Assembly: GCF_018343525.1 (NCBI RefSeq)
Contig: NZ_JAGYPH010000001.1
Coordinates: 310,001 to 374,000 of the forward strand
Length of the DNA: 64,000 nucleotides
Origin: Lederbergia citrea
GTDB lineage: Bacteria > Bacillota > Bacilli > Bacillales > Bacillaceae_C
Direction of reading: 5' to 3'
A program made the translations under genes and the position numbers. Shown here piece by piece: positions 1-9,431 of this stretch (position 1 is the stretch's first letter; every line of letters begins with the position of its first letter). Below the pieces are notes generated by a model, which saw only the letters and a list, made by a program, of their open reading frames with translations, was not told the origin of the DNA and searched no databases.

Positions 1-776
1 TGCCAAAAGCGGAACATCCATTTATCCAGCACAAGGAAGTCCCAATGCCAGTAACGAAAGAAATTATTAAGGAGAAGCCTTACCCAGTTTATCAGCCAGT
101 TATGCCACAGCCTTTGCCGGAAATAGATATTAATAATTATTATATGATGAATCAAATGCAGACACAGGTACAACAGCCAATGCCGGTAAAAGAGGAAGTA
201 AAGGAAGTAAAGGAAGAATATGTAGAAGCTCCAGTAATGCCGCCTGTACAGCCAATGTATAATTACTGTTATCCAGCACAACCTGCCATGCCAATATGCG
301 ACCCGTGTTATCCATATCCACAGTCATATGCTCAGCCGTTTCCGCATCATATGATGCCACAAGTACAAGGAGCTATGGCGTATCCAATGCCTATGGGGCA
401 TATGCCAATGGGCCAACCAATGCCAGCCATGCTTCCAGGCATGCCAGTAGGGGAATACCAAACAATGCCTCAACATTGGGAGGAAGAATCATCATCATCT
501 AGTCATCCGCACATGGGCATGTATCAGCAGCCAATGCACGGCTATCCCGCAATGCCGATGACAATGGGGGCACAAAGTGATTGTGGCTGTAGCGGAAGTA
601 ATCCTGTAGGTGGTGGGTACTATCCACCGCAAGGAATGTCGCCTTATTCAATGCAACCAGGACAGTACCCTGCTTATAACCCTTATCAATATGGACAAAT
701 GATGCCAAGTGCTGGCACATATGCTATGCCAGTTCGCAATGATGTTGGAAGTGATAGTGAGGAAGAGGATGAATAA
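1..776 (+). CDS. safA: Spore coat morphogenetic protein SafA, C-terminal part (5' truncated)
   Basis: The reading frame is open from the window edge (first full codon at base 3), so the N-terminus lies outside. The visible 258 or so residues are extremely rich in Met, Pro, Tyr and Gln (runs such as PMPMGHMPMGQPMP), with a DCGCSG patch near the end and an acidic SDSEEEDE tail. This low-complexity composition matches the C-terminal region of SafA. In that family a LysM domain sits at the missing N-terminus and the protein organises the inner spore coat during sporulation. The identification rests on composition plus position just upstream of bofC-ruvA, where safA lies in Bacillus. The LysM domain cannot be checked here. 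The stop codon overlaps the start of the next gene by 8 bp, implying translational coupling. Confidence 0.75.
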   Translation, partial: PKAEHPFIQHKEVPMPVTKEIIKEKPYPVYQPVMPQPLPEIDINNYYMMNQMQTQVQQPMPVKEEVKEVKEEYVEAPVMPPVQPMYNYCYPAQPAMPICDPCYPYPQSYAQPFPHHMMPQVQGAMAYPMPMGHMPMGQPMPAMLPGMPVGEYQTMPQHWEEESSSSSHPHMGMYQQPMHGYPAMPMTMGAQSDCGCSGSNPVGGGYYPPQGMSPYSMQPGQYPAYNPYQYGQMMPSAGTYAMPVRNDVGSDSEEEDE

Positions 777-1743
777 AAGTTTTATAGAAGAGAGAGACGG
801 ATTTGACAACCGTCTCCTTCTTTTTCTGAAAAAAAAATCAGGGATACCCTTTATAAATATAAAACGATTAAAACAAAAGGTCTGGCTGTTATCCTCAACG
901 TATGAAAACTGGATTGCAAAAGAATTTTCCTCAGAATCTAAACTCACAATCCAAATAGCATTTACGAAAGAATTGGTCGATAATGGATTTATTCGTACCT
1001 ATTCATTTCACCCTCAGCGATTTATCGTTGACAATCGTATTTTTGGACTTATCCAATATATTGAACCTGTATCGGAAAATAACTTTCATTACGGAAATGA
1101 TAATCATATATCCGATTCGCTTCAGCTTTTGGCTCACTTTCATGATACGACAAGCAAGTTTACCTCTTCCTTTAAAAATGAAATACCGAACTTTCGCCAA
1201 ATTGGTAAATGGAATAGAAGGTTAATGGATTTTTATTATTCAATGAATGAACATAAACTTAGTCCGGCTTATTCCTATTTACAACAATTTTCCCGCATCG
1301 GGGAGTGGGCGCTCAATAAATTACAAGATGATGAGCTTTTTTTTACGAGCAAACCGCATTGCATTATTCATGGAGATCTGGCGAGTCACAATTTTATTAA
1401 AGGAAAAGATGGCACTCTTTATTTAATCGACTTTGATTTAATCAGCATTGCGCCGTCGCATATTGATCTTTTGCAAATGTGTAACAGAGTCCTTCCAGCG
1501 CTTAATTGGAGCAGCGATCGTTTATTTTCATTAGAACAAATAAGAATCTATAAAGAGACACGACCCTTTCTAGCTGCACTTGTTTTTCCAACAGATATTT
1601 TTAGAGAGTGGAACTATTTTGCAAATAGCACTGCACCAGAACGACAAAGAAGATGGGTTTTTTTGGAGAAATTGATATTTGGTCAATTAAAAGAAAGAAT
1701 GGAGTTTTACAGGACAATGATTGAGAAAGTGGAAGCGATATGA
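769..1743 (+). CDS. APH-family (aminoglycoside phosphotransferase-like) kinase, probable spore protein
   Basis: A 324-residue protein with the catalytic hallmark of the APH/choline-kinase fold: an HGDLASHN loop near residue 200 (catalytic Asp and Mg-binding Asn), then YLIDFDL about 20 residues later (Mg-binding Asp). The ATG at 769 is preferred over an upstream in-frame ATG at 709 because a GGAAGAGG ribosome site precedes it and it overlaps the safA stop by only 8 bp. The family includes the Bacillus CotS/CotI/YutH/YsxE spore-coat kinases, several of which phosphorylate or bind coat proteins. Translational coupling to safA suggests mother-cell expression and a coat role. The substrate is unknown, and antibiotic resistance is unlikely given the context. 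Confidence 0.75.
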   Translation: MNKSFIEERDGFDNRLLLFLKKKSGIPFINIKRLKQKVWLLSSTYENWIAKEFSSESKLTIQIAFTKELVDNGFIRTYSFHPQRFIVDNRIFGLIQYIEPVSENNFHYGNDNHISDSLQLLAHFHDTTSKFTSSFKNEIPNFRQIGKWNRRLMDFYYSMNEHKLSPAYSYLQQFSRIGEWALNKLQDDELFFTSKPHCIIHGDLASHNFIKGKDGTLYLIDFDLISIAPSHIDLLQMCNRVLPALNWSSDRLFSLEQIRIYKETRPFLAALVFPTDIFREWNYFANSTAPERQRRWVFLEKLIFGQLKERMEFYRTMIEKVEAI

Positions 1744-1798
1744 GGACGGGCTGTTGTTTATAATCGATTTCGGTATAAAATCGTTAAAGGTGAGAATA

Positions 1799-1829
1799 TG
1801 GATATTCGTGTAAATTTTTGGGCACCCTA
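1799..1829 (+). promoter_or_regulatory. Possible forespore (sigma-F/G type) promoter of bofC
   Basis: TGGATA (1799-1804) and CACCCTA (1823-1829) are 18 bp apart and resemble the TGnATA / CATnnTA pattern of forespore sigma factors, with one mismatch in the -10. It lies about 40 bp upstream of the bofC start. Forespore expression of bofC is established in B. subtilis. The match here is by eye only. Confidence 0.35.
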
Positions 1830-1868
1830 TAGCTAAGCAAGTCATTTAAAGCTATAGAGGTGATCCAT

Positions 1869-2414
1869 ATGAAATGTATTGTAAAAATGATTATTTCACT
1901 GATGCTACTGTTTAGCTGTTTAAGTCTATTTTATTTTGCTGGGCAACAGCCAACAAGAGCAGATGAAAGGACCCCCTCCAATGCTATTAAAGAGCTTGAT
2001 ATTCCGGATAATCCGCTGATATTAGATGTGACTTTAAAGCGGAAGTACATCGATGGTGAGATAAGTGAAGAAACAGTAAAAGAAACCATTTGGGCGCTTG
2101 AGGATTTTTGGACAAAATATGAAACATGGCAACTTGTAGATATGGATGAAGATCATCTTGTTTTTGAATTATTTGTCGATGATATTTCTCCGCTTTTAAA
2201 ATTAAATGGATTTTTTGGTCTTTCAGAGGATGGTATTTTGTCTATTTATAATGGTAAGCCAGATCAGGAGGATATCATTCAATCATTTTTCCAAATCGAT
2301 ATAAAAAAGCTCGAAGGGAAAAAGCGGGACCAATTAAAGCAAGGTATCCCAGTAAAAACGAAAGAAGACTTTACTGAAGTGCTGGAAGCAATGAAAAATT
2401 ATTCATTAGAATGA
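1869..2414 (+). CDS. bofC: BofC, forespore checkpoint protein
   Basis: A 181-residue protein with an N-terminal hydrophobic signal segment (about residues 5-25) followed by a soluble acidic domain. In B. subtilis BofC is exported from the forespore into the intermembrane space. There it holds back the SpoIVB protease, which triggers pro-sigma-K processing. I chose ATG 1869 because GAGGTGAT ends just upstream; the in-frame GTG at 1860 lies inside that ribosome site. Identification rests on length, signal segment and position between safA and ruvA. The target pathway ends at the sigK gene found at 49285 in this same window. Confidence 0.85.
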   Translation: MKCIVKMIISLMLLFSCLSLFYFAGQQPTRADERTPSNAIKELDIPDNPLILDVTLKRKYIDGEISEETVKETIWALEDFWTKYETWQLVDMDEDHLVFELFVDDISPLLKLNGFFGLSEDGILSIYNGKPDQEDIIQSFFQIDIKKLEGKKRDQLKQGIPVKTKEDFTEVLEAMKNYSLE

Positions 2415-2422
2415 ACACATAG

Positions 2423-2455
2423 AAAGAGCCCGCAAGACAAGAAGCCGGGCTCTTT
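2423..2455 (+). terminator. Terminator after bofC
   Basis: A 10-bp perfect stem, AAAGAGCCCG against CGGGCTCTTT, lies directly after the bofC stop. The U-tract is short because a repeat element starts at 2457. Confidence 0.7.
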
Positions 2456-2456
2456 C

Positions 2457-2616
2457 AGACTGTAGACAAACTCGAATCAACGAGTTGTTTACAGTCTTTT
2501 TAATAGGATAGAGCTGGTTTTACGCAGCTCACCCCGCGGAAAGCGTCCGCCTGGAGCGGAAATCAACAGTATTCCATAAGACCCTTTTACATTAAGGGGA
2601 CTTTTTCAGTGCCCTC
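2457..2616. repeat. Composite repeat: palindrome, GC-rich half-palindrome and IS-end-like block
   Basis: Three blocks follow one another. First is an imperfect hairpin (2457-2474 with 2481-2497, AGACTGTAGACAA...). Second is a GC-rich segment at 2528-2567 containing CCCCGCGGAAAGCG and ending in GGAAATCAAC. Third is GGACTTTTTCAGTGCCCTC at 2598-2616. All three recur around the IS1182 relic at 20.7-21.4 kb, the third as its exact 19-bp reverse complement. I read this as a scar of the same mobile-element family lying between bofC and the stress gene. Confidence 0.6.
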
Positions 2617-2629
2617 CACTTTTTTTGCA

Positions 2630-3157
2630 TTATTTTTGGTGTTCGTGTCTTTCTACATTATCTAAATGCTCATGGCCCGCTTGTGTGTGTGCATTTTGCT
2701 TATAAAATGGATTGTCTTCTTCCTCATATTCCTTCTTGCGGCTGATTCTATTCTCTAATTCAAAAAGATGATCTGCTGACAAAACCCCAGTTCTTCCTAA
2801 ATCATATTCACTGTCTACAAGGACGAGAATCTTCCCGTTCTCCACCTCAATCGCATATTGATCCACATCGTAATCATTCATTCCCATATCAAGTAAAAAA
2901 TCTGCGTATCGGGAGTGTTCGCTGCTATTCCCTGAGAAGAAAGATTTTAATTCATCCCAAAAACCTCTCCTATCATCATCCATATGAACCGTGTGATCGA
3001 TGGCAACACCCGCTTTTTCTTCAATCACTCTCGTTTCATAATCATCATTAGCGATAACATGAATATGGCTTTTATCAATACCATCTTGTTTCATTGAATC
3101 AATGGCTCGTAATGCTTGATAGCTTGATGAGAATATCCCGACAACATTTTTTTTCAT
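2630..3157 (-). CDS. General stress protein with YflT (GSP17M) domain
   Basis: A 175-residue soluble protein. Its N-terminal 100 or so residues (KKNVVGIFSSSYQALRAIDSM, HIHVIANDD) match the YflT / general stress protein 17M domain. The C-terminal third is charged and low-complexity, ending in a His/Glu-rich tail. The molecular role of this family is not established, but several members belong to the sigma-B general stress regulon. A sigma-B-like promoter about 100 bp upstream supports that. It stands alone on the minus strand, divergent from ruvA, and its 3' end abuts a repeat element. Confidence 0.8.
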   Translation of the reverse strand: MKKNVVGIFSSSYQALRAIDSMKQDGIDKSHIHVIANDDYETRVIEEKAGVAIDHTVHMDDDRRGFWDELKSFFSGNSSEHSRYADFLLDMGMNDYDVDQYAIEVENGKILVLVDSEYDLGRTGVLSADHLFELENRISRKKEYEEEDNPFYKQNAHTQAGHEHLDNVERHEHQK

Positions 3158-3262
3158 GATTGAAAACCTCCTATGATTTTCAAAATGGATTGCATTGATT
3201 GGCTGATAAGAGATTGAGAGTGCAACAACAAAACCCTATCCATATTCATTGTTGCATAACAC

Positions 3263-3287
3263 ATACCCCTTATTTTCTAAACTAAAC
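3263..3287 (-). promoter_or_regulatory. Sigma-B type promoter of the YflT-domain stress gene
   Basis: On the minus strand, GTTTAG (3282-3287) and GGGTAT (3263-3268) are separated by 13 bp. This is close to the sigma-B consensus GTTTAA-N12-15-GGGTAT. It lies about 106 bp upstream of the start of a gene whose family is typically sigma-B controlled. Confidence 0.6.
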
Positions 3288-3338
3288 TACTTGCAGAAAA
3301 GAACATATGTTTTTTGTTTCAATCAAATAAGCATTTTA

Positions 3339-3347
3339 TGGTACAAT
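3339..3347 (+). promoter_or_regulatory. Extended -10 promoter of ruvA
   Basis: TGGTACAAT is an extended -10 element lying 30 bp upstream of the ruvA start. No good -35 is visible at the right spacing. Confidence 0.4.
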
Positions 3348-3377
3348 ATTGGATAGCATGATAGAGGAGAGAATACA

Positions 3378-3995
3378 TTGTACGAGTATATTAAAGGTAC
3401 AGTAGAACATACTGGGCCTGAATTTGTTGTTATTGACAATAACGGGATAGGCTATCAAATTCTTACACCTAATCCGTTTATTTTTTCAAGTAAAAAAGGT
3501 GTGGAAACCATTATTTATACATACCAGCACGTTCGCGAAGATATCATTGCTTTATATGGCTTTGAAACGATTGAGGAAAAGCTTATGTTCAGAAAGCTTC
3601 TAAGCGTATCAGGTATCGGACCAAAAGGAGCATTAGCGATTCTGGCATTTGGGGAGCCGGGACAAGTAATACGTGCGATTGAAAATGAAGACGAAAAATT
3701 TTTAACAAAGTTTCCAGGTGTCGGTAAAAAAACGGCTAGACAAATGATCCTTGATTTGAAAGGAAAGCTCCACGACGTCGTTCCTAATGTTTCTTTCGAT
3801 TTATTCTCCGAAGAACTGGACGTTCCAGCAGCAAACAATCCCCGGAACGAAGACGAGCTAGATGAAGCACTCTTGGCGTTGGCAGCACTTGGATATTCAG
3901 AAAGAGAACTGAAAAAAGTCGGACCAAAATTAGAAGGGAAAGATTGGACGACTGATCAATATATTAAACAGGCGTTGCAATTACTATTAAAATAA
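3378..3995 (+). CDS. ruvA: Holliday junction branch migration protein RuvA
   Basis: A 205-residue RuvA, the DNA-junction-binding subunit of the RuvAB branch migration motor. The N-terminal OB-fold starts MYEYIKGTV. Helix-hairpin-helix motifs are visible at [13 protein letters not shown] and [12 protein letters not shown] (about residues 73-125). The C-terminal domain III (from about residue 158) contacts RuvB. Translation begins at TTG 3378 behind AGAGGAGAG. ruvB follows 25 bp downstream, so the two are co-transcribed. Length is normal for the family. Confidence 0.97.
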   Translation: MYEYIKGTVEHTGPEFVVIDNNGIGYQILTPNPFIFSSKKGVETIIYTYQHVREDIIALYGFETIEEKLMFRKLLSVSGIGPKGALAILAFGEPGQVIRAIENEDEKFLTKFPGVGKKTARQMILDLKGKLHDVVPNVSFDLFSEELDVPAANNPRNEDELDEALLALAALGYSERELKKVGPKLEGKDWTTDQYIKQALQLLLK

Positions 3996-4020
3996 AATCA
4001 TTTAAAGGAGGAAGAATAGG

Positions 4021-5022
4021 ATGGAGGATAGGGTGCTGTCAGGGGAAGCGATGATGAATGATCTTTCATTCGAACAAAGTCTCCGTCCTCAGAGGCTATC
4101 ACAATATATCGGTCAGGATAAGGTGAAAAATAATCTAGCTGTATTTATTGAAGCTGCAAAAATGAGGCAGGAAACCCTTGACCATGTCCTTTTATATGGC
4201 CCTCCCGGTCTTGGAAAAACAACCTTGGCTGTAGTGATTGCCAATGAAATGGGAGTAAATGTGCGAACCACTTCTGGGCCGGCAATCGAGCGTCCTGGAG
4301 ACCTTGCAGCCATTCTTACTTCCTTAGAGCCTGGTGAGGTACTGTTTATTGATGAAATTCATCGTTTGCCTAAGGCGATAGAAGAGGTTTTATATCCTGC
4401 TATGGAGGATTACTGCTTGGATATCGTAATCGGTAAAGGGCCTGAGGCGAGATCGGTAAGGCTTGAATTACCCCCTTTTACGCTTGTCGGCGCAACGACA
4501 AGAGCTGGTGCTGTCTCAGCGCCGTTGCGAGACCGATTTGGCGTTTTATGCCGACTCGAATATTATAATGAAGAGCACTTGACGGACATCGTTGTAAGGA
4601 CCGCTGAGATTCTAGAAACAGATATCGATTGGAATGGGGCTATTGAAATTGCGAGACGTTCAAGGGGGACGCCGAGGATCGCCAACAGACTGTTAAGGAG
4701 AGTGCGGGATTTTGCTCAAGTGAGAGCAGATGGTATCATTACGCTCACACTTGCTGATGAAGCGCTCGAATTATTACAAGTCGATCGTCTTGGTCTCGAT
4801 CATATTGATCATAAGTTGCTTAAAGGTATTATCGATAGATTTAGGGGCGGTCCGGTCGGAATAGATACGATTGCTGCAAGTATTGGTGAGGAAGCGTCCA
4901 CCATTGAGGATGTATACGAACCTTACTTATTGCAAATCGGCTTCTTGCAAAGGACACCAAGAGGAAGAATCGCCACTCCTCATGTGTACAACCATTTTAA
5001 TATGGAGATGCCAAGCGAATGA
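4021..5022 (+). CDS. ruvB: Holliday junction helicase RuvB
   Basis: A 333-residue AAA+ ATPase that drives branch migration with RuvA. Walker A is GPPGLGKTT near residue 60 and Walker B is FIDEIH near residue 111. Sensor 1 is VGATTRAG and the arginine finger region is PLRDRFG. A C-terminal winged-helix domain follows, with FLQRTPRGR as its recognition segment. The start is ATG 4021 behind AAAGGAGGAAG. The stop overlaps the next start in an ATGA arrangement. Catalytic motifs are intact. Confidence 0.98.
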   Translation: MEDRVLSGEAMMNDLSFEQSLRPQRLSQYIGQDKVKNNLAVFIEAAKMRQETLDHVLLYGPPGLGKTTLAVVIANEMGVNVRTTSGPAIERPGDLAAILTSLEPGEVLFIDEIHRLPKAIEEVLYPAMEDYCLDIVIGKGPEARSVRLELPPFTLVGATTRAGAVSAPLRDRFGVLCRLEYYNEEHLTDIVVRTAEILETDIDWNGAIEIARRSRGTPRIANRLLRRVRDFAQVRADGIITLTLADEALELLQVDRLGLDHIDHKLLKGIIDRFRGGPVGIDTIAASIGEEASTIEDVYEPYLLQIGFLQRTPRGRIATPHVYNHFNMEMPSE

Positions 5023-5225
5023 GTGGCATCTCCAAGCTGTTAATGATTGTTGGAGGAGCTATTTTTTTGGTTGGTTTTCTCTTCCAGTTTGTGAAGCTCG
5101 GAAAATTGCCAGGCGACATTATTGTGAAAAAAGGAAATACTACATTCTTCTTTCCAGTGATGACCTCAATTATTATAAGTATTATTTTGACAGCAGTTCT
5201 TTATGTTGTTGGGAGGTTTAAATAA
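5019..5225 (+). CDS. DUF2905 small membrane protein
   Basis: A 68-residue protein with two predicted transmembrane helices (about 5-25 and 46-66) separated by a short loop with LGKLPGDI and a basic stretch. This is the DUF2905 signature. Function is unknown. It starts at ATG 5019 overlapping the ruvB stop by 4 bp and ends 2 bp before queA. It is therefore translationally coupled into the ruvAB-queA-tgt operon, as its counterpart is in other Bacillus. Confidence 0.85.
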   Translation: MSGISKLLMIVGGAIFLVGFLFQFVKLGKLPGDIIVKKGNTTFFFPVMTSIIISIILTAVLYVVGRFK

Positions 5226-5227
5226 CG

Positions 5228-6256
5228 TTGAAAGTAGAAATGTTCAATTTTGATTTGCCTGAGGAACTCATTGCCCAAGTACCGCTCGAAAATCGTACGA
5301 GCAGCCGATTAATGGTTCTTGATAAGCAAACAGGCGAAATCAAACACGAAATTTTTAAAAATATTACCGAATACTTGCGGGAAGGTGACTGCCTGGTGTT
5401 AAATGACACGAGGGTTCTTCCTGCCAGGCTGCTCGGGTCAAAACCTGATACCGGAGCGAAGATTGAAGTTCTCTTGTTAAAGCAAATAGAAGGGGACAAG
5501 TGGGAAACATTAATTAAACCCGCAAAACGAGTAAAAATAGGCACGGAAATTACGTTTGGGAACGGAAAGCTCAAAGCAGTTTGTGTGGGGGAGGAAGAGC
5601 ATGGTGGCAGGCTTCTTGAGTTCAGCTACGAAGGCATCTTTTATGAGGTGCTCGATGCGCTTGGGAAAATGCCGCTGCCGCCGTATATAAAAGAACAGTT
5701 AGAGGATCAAGATCGCTATCAAACTGTTTTTGCGAAGGAACGGGGATCAGCAGCTGCCCCTACAGCTGGACTGCATTTTACCGAAGACTTACTCGATGAA
5801 ATCAAGGATAAAGGTGTAAAAATTGCTTTTATCACACTTCATGTAGGACTTGGTACTTTTAGACCTGTGAGCGTTGAGAATATTGATGATCACGAAATGC
5901 ATTCCGAATTTTACCGTGTGACGGAAGAAACGGCATCCATGCTTAATGAGGTTAAACAGCAAGGAGGCAGAATCATTTCCGTTGGAACGACGTCTACTCG
6001 TACACTCGAAACGATTGCCGCAGCCAACGATGGAAAGTTTGCAGCTGGAAATGGTTGGACGGATATATTTATCTTTCCTGGATACACATTCAAGGCGATA
6101 AATGGAATGATAACGAATTTCCATTTGCCAATGTCCACTTTGATTATGCTCGTCAGTGCATTGGCGGGTCGTGAACATGTGCTTAACGCTTATAAGGAAG
6201 CCGTAAGCGAACGTTATCGATTTTTTAGTTTTGGAGATGCAATGCTAATATTATAA
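5228..6256 (+). CDS. queA: S-adenosylmethionine:tRNA ribosyltransferase-isomerase QueA
   Basis: A 342-residue QueA, which transfers and isomerises the ribosyl moiety of SAM onto preQ1-tRNA to give epoxyqueuosine at wobble position 34 of GUN-anticodon tRNAs. Visible family blocks are [12 protein letters not shown] at the N-terminus, [21 protein letters not shown] and THVGLGTF-like [10 protein letters not shown], with a [11 protein letters not shown] block near the C-terminus. The start is TTG 5228 behind GGGAGG. It precedes tgt, the preceding step in the same pathway, by 19 bp. Confidence 0.97.
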   Translation: MKVEMFNFDLPEELIAQVPLENRTSSRLMVLDKQTGEIKHEIFKNITEYLREGDCLVLNDTRVLPARLLGSKPDTGAKIEVLLLKQIEGDKWETLIKPAKRVKIGTEITFGNGKLKAVCVGEEEHGGRLLEFSYEGIFYEVLDALGKMPLPPYIKEQLEDQDRYQTVFAKERGSAAAPTAGLHFTEDLLDEIKDKGVKIAFITLHVGLGTFRPVSVENIDDHEMHSEFYRVTEETASMLNEVKQQGGRIISVGTTSTRTLETIAAANDGKFAAGNGWTDIFIFPGYTFKAINGMITNFHLPMSTLIMLVSALAGREHVLNAYKEAVSERYRFFSFGDAMLIL

Positions 6257-6269
6257 AAGAGAGGAATAG

Positions 6270-7415
<1,146 letters not shown>

Positions 7416-7446
7416 TATAAACTTGATGTAAAGGAGGGAATAAGGA

Positions 7447-7722
7447 ATGCCAGAAACATTATTAAGTTTAATGCCGTTTATTTTAATGTTTGTTCTATTT
7501 TACTTCTTGTTAATTAGACCAAATCAAAAACGTCAAAAAGCAGTTCAAACGATGCAAAGCAGTTTGCAAAAAGGTGATAAGATTGTTACGATTGGTGGTC
7601 TTCACGGTATAATCGATGCTGTGGATGAAGGGAAAATCGTCATTTTATGTGGTGATGGCAGCAGACTTACATACGATCGTGCTGCTATCCGTGATGTGGT
7701 TGAATCGGCAGCAAGTAAATAA
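7447..7722 (+). CDS. yajC: Preprotein translocase subunit YajC
   Basis: A 91-residue protein with one N-terminal transmembrane helix (about residues 5-24, LMPFILMFVLFYFLLIRP) and a small cytosolic domain containing GDKIVTIGGLHG. Both are diagnostic of YajC. It associates with SecDF, whose gene lies 4 kb downstream. The start ATG 7447 follows AAAGGAGGGAATA. A terminator follows immediately. Confidence 0.95.
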   Translation: MPETLLSLMPFILMFVLFYFLLIRPNQKRQKAVQTMQSSLQKGDKIVTIGGLHGIIDAVDEGKIVILCGDGSRLTYDRAAIRDVVESAASK

Positions 7723-7735
7723 TTATCTTTCGAAG

Positions 7736-7777
7736 AAAAAAGAAGCGGGTCAATATTTTGACGCAGCTTCTTTTTTT
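7736..7777 (+). terminator. Terminator after yajC
   Basis: An AGAAGC...GCTTCT stem with inner GGTCAA/TTGAC pairing is followed by seven T residues. It ends the ruvA-yajC operon and may also serve the converging gene. Confidence 0.8.
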
Positions 7778-7785
7778 ATATTTAG

Positions 7786-8148
7786 TTAAGAGGAATGAGC
7801 ATGGCCCGACAAGATATTAACGCCTAGGACACCACCCATCATCGCCGTTAATATATAACATATGTGATAAATCAGCTGCTCCATAGAAAAAAATGAACTG
7901 TGGCCCAAATATTGGTACATAAGGATGATTATGCTGTACAACAAACCCGTTGAACCACCAATCAACCAACCCTTTTGTTTACCTTTGCCGCCACATATGA
8001 ACCCGCCAGCAAATACAGAGAAAAATGAAATGATGGTAACGAGCAATCTGATGGATTTTTCCTGAGTATCAGTGAAATGAAGGATAAGAGAAAAGATTAA
8101 ACTAGATATAACCGCTAAAAGTAGGATGGCAATAACCCCATATAGCAC
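7786..8148 (-). CDS. TIGR04086-family membrane protein (YrzE-like)
   Basis: A 120-residue integral membrane protein with four predicted helices (about residues 3-25, 35-52, 62-82 and 92-112). A glycine-rich FAGGFICGGKGKQKGW segment connects helices 2 and 3, a feature of the TIGR04086 family. Its function is unknown. It faces yajC tail to tail, the position of yrzE in B. subtilis. The upstream region is AT-rich and then merges into a repeat-bearing spacer. Confidence 0.75.
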   Translation of the reverse strand: MLYGVIAILLLAVISSLIFSLILHFTDTQEKSIRLLVTIISFFSVFAGGFICGGKGKQKGWLIGGSTGLLYSIIILMYQYLGHSSFFSMEQLIYHICYILTAMMGGVLGVNILSGHAHSS

Positions 8149-8494
8149 CGAGACTCCAAATTTTTTAGCTTCGATTGATACTCCCTCCTTTCGTCCTTTC
8201 TTAGCTTGACCTCATTGGTCTCGTCCTCTCTATTACATGCTTATTCATACAGTTTAATTTTAGAATGATTTTTGGGTTGTTTTCCCGCAATTTTTCACGT
8301 CCCGATGGAGCATACTATAGTTGAATGCGTAAATAGGCTCTTGAATTTCCGAAACCTACTGGGAATTTAGCTTTATTAAATATTTGATATTCGTTTTCAA
8401 AACCTTTTAAAAAAAGACATGCCAAAAGCGTCACATATTTACTTTTTTAAAAGGCTGTTTTTGCAAACATTGTTGCTTACTAAAGTAGTGCGTG
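8149..8494. other. Intergenic spacer without a recognisable gene
   Basis: AT-rich DNA on the promoter side of the minus-strand membrane protein. The start-proximal part holds its ribosome site (a GGAGG-type complement near 8180). Beyond that I see no reading frame with a ribosome site and no clear RNA. Confidence 0.6.
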
Positions 8495-8567
8495 GTTGAT
8501 TTCCGCTACAGTTGCTCGCTTTCCGCACCCCCCCCCCGGAAAGCGTCCGCCTAGAACGGAAATCAAC
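8495..8567. repeat. GC-rich palindromic repeat with a 10-C run
   Basis: The segment starts GTTGATTTCCG and ends CGGAAATCAAC, with internal CGCTTTCCG / CGGAAAGCG arms, so it can fold back almost end to end. The centre is a run of ten C residues (8528-8537). It belongs to the same family as the segments at 2528-2567, 20855-20983 and 21286-21326. Confidence 0.75.
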
Positions 8568-8684
8568 GGTGGCTGGCTCTCGCGTAGTATGTAGATTATT
8601 ATCTGGTTCAATATAAAATAGGCAATTTTACTAATAAAAAGTGAGATATCCCCTATTAAATATAGGAGGAGAAATAAGAAAATA

Positions 8685-8730
8685 GTACAAGAAAACCTTG
8701 TACCATCTGACTCGGTGAATGCCGAGAGTC
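8685..8730 (+). other. Two adjacent leader hairpins ahead of the DUF421 gene
   Basis: GTACAAG/CTTGTAC (8685-8703) and GACTCGG/CCGAG-AG-TC (8709-8730) form two consecutive stem-loops ending 10 bp before the ribosome site of the next gene. No U-tract follows, so they are not a simple terminator. I do not recognise a known riboswitch. Confidence 0.35.
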
Positions 8731-8755
8731 TATGTTAAAGTCAGGAGGAAGTGTA

Positions 8756-9418
8756 ATGGAAAAGTTCATCATCATTATTTTGCGTACGATTCTTTTGTAT
8801 GGAGTGATTCTAGTCATTTTCCGGATGATGGGAAAGCGAGAAATTGGCGAATTAAGTGTTTTAGACTTAGTCGTATTTATTATGATTGGTGAAATGGCGG
8901 TTGTTGCGATTGAACAGCATACAGATCCATTATTTAATACGCTCGTTCCGATGGGGGTACTTCTCCTAATTCAAATCGCTGTATCATATTTTTCTCTGAA
9001 AAGCAGGAACTTCCGACGTTTAATCGATGGAAAGCCAGCGGTCATTATTAAGAATGGTAAAATTGATGAACATAAAATGAAGAAGCTTCGCTACAATTTT
9101 GACGATCTTCTCATGCAGTTGAGAACGAAGGACATTTCGAATATTGCGGATGTGGAATTCGCAATATTGGAAACGTCTGGTGAGCTATCCATCTTTAAAA
9201 AAGGAAACAAAAAGAAAGAGGGATCGTATACAATTCCATTTATATTGAATGGTGACGTCCAACAAGATCATCTTGAAGAGGCAGGAAAAAGCGAAACATG
9301 GCTTCGGAAAGAACTTGAAACGAGAGGCCATAATGAAATAGAAAATATTTCTTTTTGCAGTTTTCAAGATGGGAAGTTTTTTATCGATTATATTGACAAT
9401 CCCGACGAACCTAGATAG
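8756..9418 (+). CDS. DUF421 (YetF-family) membrane protein, YrbG-like
   Basis: A 220-residue protein with three N-terminal transmembrane helices (about 5-25, 33-52, 58-78), including the RMMGKREIGELSVLDLV motif of the DUF421/YetF family. A cytosolic domain with LRTKDISNIADVEFAILETSG follows. The position matches yrbG of B. subtilis. Related proteins affect spore germinant response or stress, but no mechanism is established. ATG 8756 is chosen over ATG 8732 because CAGGAGGAAG lies between them at the right spacing. Confidence 0.85.
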   Translation: MEKFIIIILRTILLYGVILVIFRMMGKREIGELSVLDLVVFIMIGEMAVVAIEQHTDPLFNTLVPMGVLLLIQIAVSYFSLKSRNFRRLIDGKPAVIIKNGKIDEHKMKKLRYNFDDLLMQLRTKDISNIADVEFAILETSGELSIFKKGNKKKEGSYTIPFILNGDVQQDHLEEAGKSETWLRKELETRGHNEIENISFCSFQDGKFFIDYIDNPDEPR

Positions 9419-9431
9419 AACTTGTCTCTAT

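Noticed and set aside
769..1743. Aminoglycoside resistance gene
   Set aside because: APH fold only. Coupling to safA and location in a sporulation cluster argue for a spore kinase.
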